64,000 nucleotides of DNA from F23-D06 sp045132055 (GTDB lineage Bacteria > Bacteroidota > Bacteroidia > Bacteroidales > WCHB1-69), in the NCBI GenBank assembly GCA_045132055.1, contig JBGURP010000041.1, forward strand, positions 1 through 64,000, written 5' to 3'. How positions within the stretch are numbered: the stretch's first letter is position 1; every line of letters starts with the position of its first letter. Made by a program: the position numbers and the translations under genes. The notes under the pieces were generated by a model. That model worked only from the letters and a program-made list of their open reading frames with translations. It made no database searches and was not told the DNA's origin. Of the stretch, positions 32,760-41,771 are shown one piece after another.

Positions 32760-34025
32760 TTATTTCGAAATGGTAAACGATTCTGTTCCAGTTATTTTGA
32801 TGTTGTTCACAACCCAGGTGGAACCACTACCACTGTAGCGGAAAGCAATTCTGAATTGGTTGCTAAACGCGGTCTCGGGGATGTTGAAGTTGACATCCAA
32901 AAAGTCTCCGGAGAAGTTGCTGATAGGCACTTCAACCCAATTGGTGGTAGTTACATCACCAGTATAGTTAGTGGTGTAATAGCATTTCATCGTGTTGCTG
33001 CCGGCGTTGATAGCGCGGTGACTGAATGAAAGCAGGTTGTCAGAGGTTGTGCTAAGATTGATTTTCGGGGAGATGATCCAACTGTCGGTTTGGAGGTTGG
33101 CGCTCATCATGAAACCGGAAAAGTTGGTGTTGGCAATAGCTGTCCATTCACTGCCGTTGGTTACCTTGAGCCATCCTTGGTTGAATGCATTGGCGTAATC
33201 GACGGTGAATACATCCACGCTTTGTGCGGGGTTTACAAACCCTTGCACGTCGTCCAAGTCACGGATGACAATCTGTACATAATTGTTGTAACGGGTGAGA
33301 ATGCCATAAATAGTGCCAGTTCCGGTGGGCAGTTTCTCGTTGTAGAAATCGGCATAGTTGCTCGTTCTCATCGTGATGGTGGTGCCGTCGGCCATCTTGA
33401 TGTCATGGCTGGTGGCAGTGTACGGGTCGCAATAGGTGGCAATGCCGCCCTCCACAAAAGTGGCGCCCTCCAGTTTGACCAACCGGTTGTAATTGGTGAA
33501 CGGGATTGCATCCGCATTCGGAATCGAGGTCATGGTAACGGAGGGGATGACAGGTTGGGTGGGACCATCGCAGAAGATGTAAAGATAGGCTTTTCCGGAA
33601 GGAATGGGCTCAACCTTATCATTGGCCCACATGCCGAGTTGCGGCAGTTTGCGGTAATCGCCCAAGTCAAGTCCGTTGCATTTGACAAACACGCGCTGTC
33701 CGAGACGGTATTTGTTGTAGAGGGTTGAGCTGTTGATCTTGATTTGGATGGCACCGGTTTCATCCTCGATGTTGATGTATTTGTAGCAGTTGCCGTGTTT
33801 GTCGGAGGTGGTGACTATACCGGATATGATGATATCGTCAGCGTCCTCAGGGATGTGTATGTAGGAGTCGGAAGCTCCTATCTCGTGCATGGCCAGCAAT
33901 TCAGCGATGGTCGTGTTGGCCTCGCCGTCGTAGGTGGGAACGGGAGCCACATCCGGATCCAGGTTGCAACCGGCAAACAGCACGGTTGCGATTATTACGG
34001 TGAAAATGGAATATATACGTTTCAT
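32760..34025 (-). CDS. DUF5689 surface lipoprotein (copy A)
   Basis: 421 residues; lipobox VLFAGC with Cys20. DUF5689 region at about 35-260 (IVTTSDKHGNCYKYINIED, FVKCNGLDLGDYRKLPQLG, MRTSNYADF) and a C-terminal jelly-roll of the choice-of-anchor type (DSWIISPKINLSTTSDNLLSFSH). It follows the receptor gene by 12 nt and precedes its paralogue by 32 nt. The pair probably arose by tandem duplication and then diverged, as only the core motifs remain closely similar. Confidence 0.83.
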   Translation of the reverse strand: MKRIYSIFTVIIATVLFAGCNLDPDVAPVPTYDGEANTTIAELLAMHEIGASDSYIHIPEDADDIIISGIVTTSDKHGNCYKYINIEDETGAIQIKINSSTLYNKYRLGQRVFVKCNGLDLGDYRKLPQLGMWANDKVEPIPSGKAYLYIFCDGPTQPVIPSVTMTSIPNADAIPFTNYNRLVKLEGATFVEGGIATYCDPYTATSHDIKMADGTTITMRTSNYADFYNEKLPTGTGTIYGILTRYNNYVQIVIRDLDDVQGFVNPAQSVDVFTVDYANAFNQGWLKVTNGSEWTAIANTNFSGFMMSANLQTDSWIISPKINLSTTSDNLLSFSHRAINAGSNTMKCYYTTNYTGDVTTTNWVEVPISNFSGDFLDVNFNIPETAFSNQFRIAFRYSGSGSTWVVNNIKITGTESFTISK

Positions 34026-34037
34026 ATTTGTGATTTT

Positions 34038-36599
34038 TTACATTGAGAAATTGATACCCAGATAGAACGTGGTACCGAAAGCGTAATAATATTTGTTGCC
34101 GAATTTATTCACGTTATAATTGGAATAATCGAAACGATACTGTTCCCAAGCGGTGGTCACCAGGTTCTTGTTGTTCAGCAGGTTGGTGACGCTGGCGTTG
34201 AAGCCGATGTTGTATTTGTGCTTGATGCGCCATGATTTGCTGACGGAAACGTCCATGGTGAACTGACCTTTCATGCGGGTCTGGTCAACCACCTGGTGAT
34301 AAAGCTCCGAATTTTCATCCAGTGCGCCGCGGGCGGTGCTGGTTCTTCTCTCGGGGTTCAGGTCACAATAGATTTTGTCGAAATAGTTGGCGTTGATGTT
34401 CACCCACCAGTAGTTGTAGTTGAACTTGAGGCCAGCGGTGGCGGCCACTTGCGGCGTGCCGGCCACGTGGAAGTTCTTCCAATAGACGGTCCGTTGCACT
34501 TCGCCGTCGAAGTCGGTGCCGTTCTCGGCGTTCATGGTCACCGTGGCGCGGTCGGAGTAGCGGTAGTCGCCGTAGTTGCCGGCCAGGATGAGGGAGAACA
34601 TGCTACCCAGCTTGATCTCCGTGCCCAACTCGATGCCGATGTGGCGTTGGGAGATGTTGGAGATGGAGTAGTTGACCATGCTGGCGTAGTCGTCATGATA
34701 GAAGCTGATAAGACGTGTGGCGTTGTGGATTTGTGTGAAGTAGGCCGTGGCACGCAACTTGATGACAGGGTAGGAGAGGATGTAAGAGAGATCGGTGGAA
34801 TAGACCTTCTCGCATTTCAGGTTGTCAACAAGTTTGTTGCGGATACGGGGTGCCAGGAAGGCGTTGAGCACGCTGGGTGCCGTGGATTGCACCTGACCGT
34901 TCAGCACGAGGTAGTTGCGGCCGTTGATCTTGTATGTGATACCGGCCTTCGCGCCACCTTCAAGGAATTCTTTGGTTTCTGACTTGCCCAATGACTCATC
35001 CTGGAAGCGACCGTTCTGCATGTTGCCCACGCGCCAGAACTCGGTGCCGCCAATCTCGCCGCCGATGTGGAAATCAAGATGCGGGTAAGTGAACACGGCG
35101 GTGGCCCAAGCACGCTCTGTGTAGATGTGGTAATCGTAACTGTAGCCAAACACGTCGCCTTCATACAGGGTGTCGTCTTTATGCAGCAGGTCGTTGTATT
35201 GCACGTTGTAGTCATCCGGGAATTCGCCTTCGGAGAATTTATCGACATCCAGCCAATAGGCTCCGCCCAGCAGGTCGTTGATGGTTTTGTAGTTCTTCTG
35301 CTTCATGCCACGGATATCCAGACCGGCGTGCAGTTTGATGTGGTCGTTGAAAGAGTAGGTGAGGTTGGTGCTTCCGCCCAGCTGGAAGTGGTCGAAGATG
35401 CGGTTCTCGATCATGTACTGGGCGCGTTTGCCTTGTGCGGCGGCCAATTGGTTCACTTCATACATCTTGTCCCAGTTGATTTGGGTGTATGACTCGTCAT
35501 TGGTGGACCAGTAGTTGAAGATGTTTTGATAGTATTGGTTGGTGTCGCCGTTGTTGATTTGGTAAGAAGGCAGATAACGGTAGTAGTCGGGGCGCGGGTC
35601 AGCCACATCGTACCAGTTGAGGGAGGTCGTGTTGCTGCGACCGAAAGTGGTTCCTAACGTGGTGTTGATTTGCAGTTTGTTGTCAGCGGACAAGTAGGTG
35701 TGCGTGAGCAGGATCACGGGCTCACACACGGTGCGTATGCGGGCGTTGCGCTGTTTGCCCTGATACCAGCCCCAGTTGGCGTTGTAGTAGTTGTCGCCCA
35801 ACAGGTCGTACACCTCTTGCACGGAGTTGGATTGCATACCGCGTGAGGTGTAGGAGGTGAAGGCGGCCAAGTTGATCCAGTTTTCGGAATTGATTTTCTT
35901 CTCTGCCGCAATGAAACCGGCGAAACTGTTGTAAGAGGTTCCCTCCACGTAAGACATGGCGTTGCCGAAGCGGGCGCTGAGCGAGCCGGCCACAGACCAT
36001 CCGTTCTTCATGACACCCGTACCACCGGATACGATGAAGCGGTTGTTGTAGGTGCGGTTGGAGAGAGAATAGGTAGCACGGAGCTGGCGACGGAAATTGC
36101 TGGCGCGCAGGTTGTAGTTGGACGCGCCGCCCACGTTACCGAAGGTGAAGCTTGCCGGATTGATGTTGGTGATGTTCTCCGGATAGCGGAAAATGTGGTT
36201 CAAACCTCCCCATTGCGAGTAGGAGGCGCGTTGCGTGACGCGGCTGTTCATGTTGAAGCCGTTCATGCACACATCCTGGTACTTGTTGTCGTAACCGCGG
36301 GAGCGGAAGTAGGCGATGCTGAACGTGTAGGAGGTGTTGTTGACATAAACGTCTTGCGAGGAGTGGAGCAAACTGGGCACATAGTTGCCGCTGCCGGTCT
36401 CACTCTCGTCGTCCTGTCCCTCGCTGATGTTTGCGGAGGTGTTGTCATCGCTTTGGCTATCGCTTTTGACCACCGCCGTGGTGTCGCTGACGGAGGCTTT
36501 CTGCTTCTTGTTCTTGCCTTTGCCGGAGCCGGACTCCTGGGCGAATCCAACGCCGCAGGCCAGCAGAACAACTAAAATCAATAGTAGAGGTTTCTTCAT
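34038..36599 (-). CDS. TonB-dependent outer-membrane receptor
   Basis: 853 residues. Signal peptide (1-20), a 60-residue charged, Ser/Asp-rich linker, a plug-like region (about 75-200, YVNNTSYTFSIAYFRSRGYDNKYQ... RYPENITNINPASFTFGNVGG), then a large barrel ending in FGTTFYLGINFSM. No carboxypeptidase-like N-terminal domain of the SusC type is seen. Receptors of this form transport siderophores, vitamins or glycans using TonB energy; here the two DUF5689 lipoproteins downstream are the likely partners, in place of a SusD. It is transcribed from a -7 box 37 nt upstream. Confidence 0.85.
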   Translation of the reverse strand: MKKPLLLILVVLLACGVGFAQESGSGKGKNKKQKASVSDTTAVVKSDSQSDDNTSANISEGQDDESETGSGNYVPSLLHSSQDVYVNNTSYTFSIAYFRSRGYDNKYQDVCMNGFNMNSRVTQRASYSQWGGLNHIFRYPENITNINPASFTFGNVGGASNYNLRASNFRRQLRATYSLSNRTYNNRFIVSGGTGVMKNGWSVAGSLSARFGNAMSYVEGTSYNSFAGFIAAEKKINSENWINLAAFTSYTSRGMQSNSVQEVYDLLGDNYYNANWGWYQGKQRNARIRTVCEPVILLTHTYLSADNKLQINTTLGTTFGRSNTTSLNWYDVADPRPDYYRYLPSYQINNGDTNQYYQNIFNYWSTNDESYTQINWDKMYEVNQLAAAQGKRAQYMIENRIFDHFQLGGSTNLTYSFNDHIKLHAGLDIRGMKQKNYKTINDLLGGAYWLDVDKFSEGEFPDDYNVQYNDLLHKDDTLYEGDVFGYSYDYHIYTERAWATAVFTYPHLDFHIGGEIGGTEFWRVGNMQNGRFQDESLGKSETKEFLEGGAKAGITYKINGRNYLVLNGQVQSTAPSVLNAFLAPRIRNKLVDNLKCEKVYSTDLSYILSYPVIKLRATAYFTQIHNATRLISFYHDDYASMVNYSISNISQRHIGIELGTEIKLGSMFSLILAGNYGDYRYSDRATVTMNAENGTDFDGEVQRTVYWKNFHVAGTPQVAATAGLKFNYNYWWVNINANYFDKIYCDLNPERRTSTARGALDENSELYHQVVDQTRMKGQFTMDVSVSKSWRIKHKYNIGFNASVTNLLNNKNLVTTAWEQYRFDYSNYNVNKFGNKYYYAFGTTFYLGINFSM

Positions 36600-36635
36600 A
36601 TTTAGGGCATTTTAATATTAAAATGAAAAAGTGCG

Positions 36636-36643
36636 CAAAGATA
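36636..36643 (-). promoter_or_regulatory. Promoter -7 box, TonB-dependent receptor operon
   Basis: TATCTTTGCGCAC on the minus strand, 37 nt before the receptor ATG, and back-to-back with the dut box (10-nt gap). Confidence 0.7.
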
Positions 36644-36653
36644 CATTTTTTTG

Positions 36654-36661
36654 TACTTTTG
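36654..36661 (+). promoter_or_regulatory. Promoter -7 box, dut
   Basis: TACTTTTGCCGCC, 21 nt before the dut ATG. Confidence 0.7.
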
Positions 36662-36682
36662 CCGCCCTAGAAATTCACGAAT

Positions 36683-37133
<451 letters not shown>

Positions 37134-37135
<2 letters not shown>

Positions 37136-37217
37136 TTGAGAGTTGATAGATGAGAGATTAGAGAATTTTCATATTCTTTAATCTCTCATCTATCATCTCT
37201 AATCTTTAATCTCTAAT
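37134..37217. repeat. Hairpin-forming GATTAGA-type intergenic repeat
   Basis: Arms 37145-37166 and 37173-37194 are 22 nt each and pair along their length with one G-T wobble, loop TTTCAT. More TCTCTAATC/TAATCTC units follow to 37217. Built from the same GAGATTA words as the arrays at 51581 and 31335. There is no T-run, so termination is uncertain. Confidence 0.8.
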
Positions 37218-37222
37218 CATTT

Positions 37223-38587
37223 ATGAAAAGAATCACCCCTTTGATCATATTCCTTGCCGTTGCCGCAATAGCATTCGCCCAGGCTCCGCAAAAGACCCGA
37301 AACGTGGCCAAGACCGATGCCACGGCTGTGAGTGCGCGCAAGGTGTCCGTGGATTTCACCAATGGCCTAAAAGCCTTCTATTCAGGACATACCAGCGAGG
37401 CACTCAAAATTTTCAATGGCATCATTCTCGATAACCCCAAGCACGATCCGTCCTATTTCATGCTGGCGAAGATCTATGTCAGCCAGAAAAACTATGCCGA
37501 TGCGCAGAATGCTTTGCAGCAGGCTATGAAAATCGACAAGAAAAATGTCTGGTACAAGGTGGACATGGCCAAGCTGTATTCGCTCATGGGTAACGATGCT
37601 GCCGCTGCCAAAATGTGGGAACAGGTGTGCAAGGAGATTGACAACAACGAGTATTATCTATACTCTCTGGCGGAATGCTATCTGAACATGGATAATCCCA
37701 AAAAGGTGATTGAGACCTATAGCCGGATGGAAAAAATAATGGGCACAAACGATGAGATTACGCGGGTGAAGGCATCTCTTTGGCTCTATTTGAACGATGT
37801 GAAATCCGCTGTGGGCGAGTATGATGCGCTCATTGCACAGTATCCCCACAATGCCGATTATTACATTCAGGCAGGGGTGATCTACCAGAGCAACAACATG
37901 CCTGACAAGGCGTTTGAATACTACAGCAAGGCCCAGACCATCAATCCCGACGATCCGCAGCTGAACCTCGCGCTGGCTTCCTATTGGGAGAGCAAAAAGT
38001 GCCCTGACAAGGTGTCAGAGTGTGTGACGAAGGTGTTCCGTAACCCTGATGTGCCGATCAATGAAAAACAGCCCTACATGCGCAGCTTCATGGCCACGGC
38101 GGTGCGCTCCAAGAGCCAGGCCGACTTGGTACGGGCCAATGAGATGGCCGAGGCACTCATCCAAGGCAACCCCACCGAGGCGGAAGGCTATGTGTGCAAG
38201 GCACGCCTGTGCGTCATCACCCAGCAATATGAGCAGGCTTTGCCCTATTACGACCAGGCCTTGAGTTATGACAACACCTCGTTTTCCCTGTGGGAGGATT
38301 ACTGCTACGTGCTCGGCAAACTCAACCGCCATAAGGATTTTCTGAAATATGAAAAAGATGTGCTGGATCTCTTCCCGCAGAATGCCGCCATTCTCTATGA
38401 GCTGGGCTTGGCCTGCATTCAGGACGGACAGGCCGACAAGGCCATACAGTATCTTAAGGAGTCTTTGGCAATGACTTTTGAATCCGATAAAAAAGCGATA
38501 GTTAACAAGGCGTTGGGCGATGCGTATCATCTGAAAGGAGACGAGACTTCTGCCGAAGCGTATTGGAAAAAAGGGAAACAACGATAA
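37223..38587 (+). CDS. Secreted TPR-repeat protein
   Basis: 454 residues with a signal peptide (MKRITPLIIFLAVAAIAFAQA). From residue 50 onward the protein is helical and made of about ten tetratricopeptide repeats (for example AKIYVSQKNYADAQNALQQAM, AGVIYQSNNMPDKAFEYYSKA, LGLACIQDGQADKAIQYLKES). TPR proteins act as binding scaffolds; this one is periplasmic or outer-membrane associated and its partner is not evident. It lies between dut and yidC. Confidence 0.85.
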   Translation: MKRITPLIIFLAVAAIAFAQAPQKTRNVAKTDATAVSARKVSVDFTNGLKAFYSGHTSEALKIFNGIILDNPKHDPSYFMLAKIYVSQKNYADAQNALQQAMKIDKKNVWYKVDMAKLYSLMGNDAAAAKMWEQVCKEIDNNEYYLYSLAECYLNMDNPKKVIETYSRMEKIMGTNDEITRVKASLWLYLNDVKSAVGEYDALIAQYPHNADYYIQAGVIYQSNNMPDKAFEYYSKAQTINPDDPQLNLALASYWESKKCPDKVSECVTKVFRNPDVPINEKQPYMRSFMATAVRSKSQADLVRANEMAEALIQGNPTEAEGYVCKARLCVITQQYEQALPYYDQALSYDNTSFSLWEDYCYVLGKLNRHKDFLKYEKDVLDLFPQNAAILYELGLACIQDGQADKAIQYLKESLAMTFESDKKAIVNKALGDAYHLKGDETSAEAYWKKGKQR

Positions 38588-38607
38588 TAGCGTTTTTCAT
38601 TTTTTTG

Positions 38608-38615
38608 TATTTTTG
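38608..38615 (+). promoter_or_regulatory. Promoter -7 box, yidC
   Basis: TATTTTTGCAGCC, 22 nt before the ATG at 38637. Confidence 0.7.
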
Positions 38616-38636
38616 CAGCCAATTTAAAAATCAAAG

Positions 38637-40559
38637 ATGGATAAGAATACGGTAATTGGATTGCTTTTGATTTTTGGACTGTTTATGGGTTTCAGTTTTT
38701 ACCAGAGTAACAGGAACAAGAAAATTAGAGAAGAGCAAGAGGAGTTGATGGCGCAAGAAGCCGCCAAACAAAAACAGGAACAGGAAACCGGAACCCTTTC
38801 GCTGGCGGAAGACACCCTCGCCGCGGAACCCGTGACAACGGAAAAGGATCTTGTGAAGTCGTTTTCCAACCCGCAGGTCGCCAATGACAACGACTATGTG
38901 GTGGAAACGAGCAAGGCCATCTACAAATTCAGCAAGAAAGGCGGTTATCTGAAAAGTGCCATCCTCAAGGATGTGTATCGCTATACCCCCAAGGATTCAG
39001 CCAAGAAACAGCTGGAACTCTTTGAAGGAGGCACCAATGAGATGGGCATCAATCTTATGCTCCGTGACCAGACCGAAATCTCCACAAAGGATTGCTATTT
39101 TGTGGCAGACAAGGAGGATACACTGGTGGTGGACGACAAGAATACCTCTCTCATCCTTCGTCTTTATCCCAATCAAAAAGGCGAAGATGTCCAATGCGAC
39201 ATGCTGGACAACACCTCCTATATAGAGTACGTCTATACGTTCAGCGACGACGATTACAAGTTCGGCTTCAAGGTGCGTTTCGTGAATATGGAGCAGTACC
39301 TGTACGCCAACAAACATGACTATACGCTGACTTGGGCAGCCCAGCCGAAGAGCGTGGAAAAGAATTATGACTACGAAAAGAACATTACCTCCATCTACTA
39401 CATGGATAATGTGAACGACGTGGATCATTTGGATGAACGCAAGAGCGATAAGAAGGACTTCACCTCTCCGCTGAAATGGGTCTCTTTCAAACAGCAGTTC
39501 TTCACCACCTGCCTGATTGTCGATGATGAGCCGTTCCAGTCTGGATCGTTGGCCGTGACAGCCAAGGACAAAGGTGAGAATGTGGTGTTAAAAGATTGTG
39601 AGGCGGATCTGGACTTTGAAGTTGCCGACCTCAACAAAGGTGACTTTGGCATGTCGATGTATGTCGGTCCTAACCAATACAAACTGTTGAAGACCTACGG
39701 ACTGAAGTTGGAACGTCAGGTTCCGCTGGGTTGGGGATTCTTCCTGCTGCATTGGATCAACCGCTTCATCATCATCCCGATATTCAACTGGCTGGAAGCA
39801 TATGGCATGAGTTACGGCCTGATCATTCTGATTCTGACCATCTTCATCAAGATTGTGGTGCTGCCCGTGAGCTATAAAACGTATATGTCATCGGCCAAGA
39901 TGCGTGCGTTGAAGCCGGAGATTGAAGCTATCAATGCCCGTTATCCCAAGGATGAAGATATGATGAAGAAGCAGCAAGCCACGATGAGTCTGTACCGTAG
40001 TGCAGGTGTGAGTCCTGCCGGCGGATGCGTGCCCATGTTGCTCCAGATGCCTATCCTCATTGCCATGTACCGTTTCTTCCCGGCCGCATATGAGTTGCGT
40101 CAGCAATCATTCCTGTGGGCGGAAGACCTTTCCACGTATGATTCCATCTGGGATTTCGGACACACTATCCCGTTGTACGGCGACCACATGAGTTTGTTCA
40201 CCATTTTGATGACCATAGCTACTATCGTCTATACGTGGTTGAACAACAAGTTGATGAGCCCGACGCAAGGCAACAAGGATCAGCAGCGCATGATGAACAT
40301 CATGATGTATATGATGCCGATCATGTTCCTGTTCATGTTCAACAATTTCGCCTCTGCTTTGACATATTACTACTTGCTCTTTAACTTGGCTACCTTCTTG
40401 CAGATGTTCATCTTCCGTATGGCAGTGAACGAAGACAAGCTTCGTGCAAAATTGCAGGAGAACATGAAGAAACCGGTCAAGAAGTCCAAATGGCAGCTGA
40501 AGATGGAAGAAATGCAGAAGCAGCAGGCCCAGATGATGAAGCAACAGAATCGCAAATAA
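38637..40559 (+). CDS. yidC: Membrane protein insertase YidC
   Basis: 640 residues. An N-terminal membrane anchor (4-22), a large periplasmic beta-sandwich domain (about 75-350), and the conserved five-helix insertase core (about 375-600: INRFIIIPIFNWLEAYGMSYG, VVLPVSYKTYMSSAKMRALKP with the hydrophilic-groove Arg, PAGGCVPMLLQMPILIAMYRFFP). The C-terminal tail is Lys/Gln/Met-rich. It inserts and folds inner-membrane proteins with or without SecYEG. The length is typical for Bacteroidetes. The last codons and stop fall in a REP-like unit. Confidence 0.95.
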   Translation: MDKNTVIGLLLIFGLFMGFSFYQSNRNKKIREEQEELMAQEAAKQKQEQETGTLSLAEDTLAAEPVTTEKDLVKSFSNPQVANDNDYVVETSKAIYKFSKKGGYLKSAILKDVYRYTPKDSAKKQLELFEGGTNEMGINLMLRDQTEISTKDCYFVADKEDTLVVDDKNTSLILRLYPNQKGEDVQCDMLDNTSYIEYVYTFSDDDYKFGFKVRFVNMEQYLYANKHDYTLTWAAQPKSVEKNYDYEKNITSIYYMDNVNDVDHLDERKSDKKDFTSPLKWVSFKQQFFTTCLIVDDEPFQSGSLAVTAKDKGENVVLKDCEADLDFEVADLNKGDFGMSMYVGPNQYKLLKTYGLKLERQVPLGWGFFLLHWINRFIIIPIFNWLEAYGMSYGLIILILTIFIKIVVLPVSYKTYMSSAKMRALKPEIEAINARYPKDEDMMKKQQATMSLYRSAGVSPAGGCVPMLLQMPILIAMYRFFPAAYELRQQSFLWAEDLSTYDSIWDFGHTIPLYGDHMSLFTILMTIATIVYTWLNNKLMSPTQGNKDQQRMMNIMMYMMPIMFLFMFNNFASALTYYYLLFNLATFLQMFIFRMAVNEDKLRAKLQENMKKPVKKSKWQLKMEEMQKQQAQMMKQQNRK

Positions 40560-40560
40560 T

Positions 40561-40625
40561 CCGTAAAGGCGCACGGCCGTGCGCCTCAATAGCAAATAAT
40601 GTAAAGACGCACGACCGTGTGTCTC
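40561..40625. repeat. Two REP-like palindromic units
   Basis: Unit 1 has the perfect palindrome AGGCGCACGGCCGTGCGCCT (40567-40586) and unit 2 an imperfect copy (40605-40624), 38 nt apart, each preceded by GTAA. GCAAATAAT precedes both; for the first it is also the last codons and stop of yidC. They may act as a transcription attenuator. Confidence 0.85.
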
Positions 40626-40645
40626 AACCCAAAAAATAAAAGAAT

Positions 40646-40984
40646 ATGGAAAATCAAGACAAGAACGAAGTTTTATCGAGAGCTGTGAAAGCCGGTAAAA
40701 GAACTTACTTTTTCGATGTAAAAAGTACGAAGACGGAAGAGTTGTATCTGACCATTACGGAAAGCAAGCGCAAGTTTGATGCTGAAACCGGAAACTTCTT
40801 TTATGAGAAGCATAAAATATTCCTGTACAAAGAGGATTTTGACAAATTCCAGAACGCGCTCAGTGGCGTGATCGACTTTATCAAAACAGGCAAGGTTCCT
40901 GAGGAAACCATGTTTGAGCAGGAATCCGGCTTCGGCGGAGAAGGCAAGATAGATGTCAGTTTCGAGGATTTAGACCGCGCATAA
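40646..40984 (+). CDS. DUF3276 PUR-alpha-like nucleic-acid-binding protein
   Basis: 112 residues matching DUF3276 (PUR-alpha-like fold): RTYFFDVKSTKTEELYLTITE with a following helix, FEKHKIFLYKEDFDKFQNALSGVIDFI-type second half, and a Gly/acidic tail. Spirochaete and Bacteroidetes members bind single-stranded DNA or RNA. Cytoplasmic. It sits directly before parA (1-nt gap), so it may be cotranscribed with the partition genes. Confidence 0.87.
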   Translation: MENQDKNEVLSRAVKAGKRTYFFDVKSTKTEELYLTITESKRKFDAETGNFFYEKHKIFLYKEDFDKFQNALSGVIDFIKTGKVPEETMFEQESGFGGEGKIDVSFEDLDRA

Positions 40985-40985
40985 A

Positions 40986-41759
40986 ATGGGCAAGATAGTC
41001 GCAATTGTCAACCAGAAAGGCGGGGTAGGGAAGACCACCACGGCGGTCAACCTGGCCGCGTCGTTGGCGGTGCTCGACTTCAAGGTGCTGCTGATCGACG
41101 CCGACCCGCAGGCCAACGCGTCCAGCGGTGTGGGCTACGAACAGCAGGAGGATGCGCGCAGCATTTACGACTGCATGATCGGCAACTGCATGGCCGCCGA
41201 GGCTGTCGTGCCGACCAAGATTCCGCACATGGACCTGCTTCCGGCTACCATTGACCTGGTGGGCGCGGAGATCGAGATGATTGCCTTCGACCGTCGCGAG
41301 TACCGCATGAAGGACGCCATCTATGCCCTGAAGCATGACTATGACTTCATCTTCATCGACTGTGCACCCTCACTCGGCCTGATCACGCTCAACTCGCTGG
41401 TGGCGGCCGACTCGGTGCTCATCCCGGTGCAGTGCGAGTACTTCGCACTGGAAGGTCTGGGCAAACTGCTCAATACCGTCCGTCTGGTGCAGTCCAACAT
41501 GAACCCGGACTTGGCCATTGAGGGCATCCTGCTGACCATGTACACTTCGCGCTACAAATCATCCAATGCGGTGGTGGAAGACGTGAAGCTGCATTGCAAG
41601 GATATCGTCTTCAACACGGTCATCTCTCGCAACGTGCGTTTGAGCGAGGCCCCCAGCTTCGGCAAGCCCATCGTACTGTATGATGTGCAGTCGCGTGGCA
41701 ACACCAACTACTTGAATCTGGCCAAGGAGTTTCTCTTGAAAAACGGTTATACCATCTAA
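40986..41759 (+). CDS. parA: Chromosome partition ATPase ParA (Soj)
   Basis: 257 residues. Deviant Walker A KGGVGKTTT (residues 11-19), LLIDADPQANASSG, FIFIDCAPSLGLIT (Walker B), LSEAPSFGKP. It is a nucleoid-binding ATPase that segregates origins with ParB-parS. First of the partition pair, with parB 12 nt downstream. No helix-turn-helix N-terminus, so it is the chromosomal Soj type rather than a plasmid ParA. Confidence 0.96.
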   Translation: MGKIVAIVNQKGGVGKTTTAVNLAASLAVLDFKVLLIDADPQANASSGVGYEQQEDARSIYDCMIGNCMAAEAVVPTKIPHMDLLPATIDLVGAEIEMIAFDRREYRMKDAIYALKHDYDFIFIDCAPSLGLITLNSLVAADSVLIPVQCEYFALEGLGKLLNTVRLVQSNMNPDLAIEGILLTMYTSRYKSSNAVVEDVKLHCKDIVFNTVISRNVRLSEAPSFGKPIVLYDVQSRGNTNYLNLAKEFLLKNGYTI

Positions 41760-41771
41760 TACAGGAAAACA

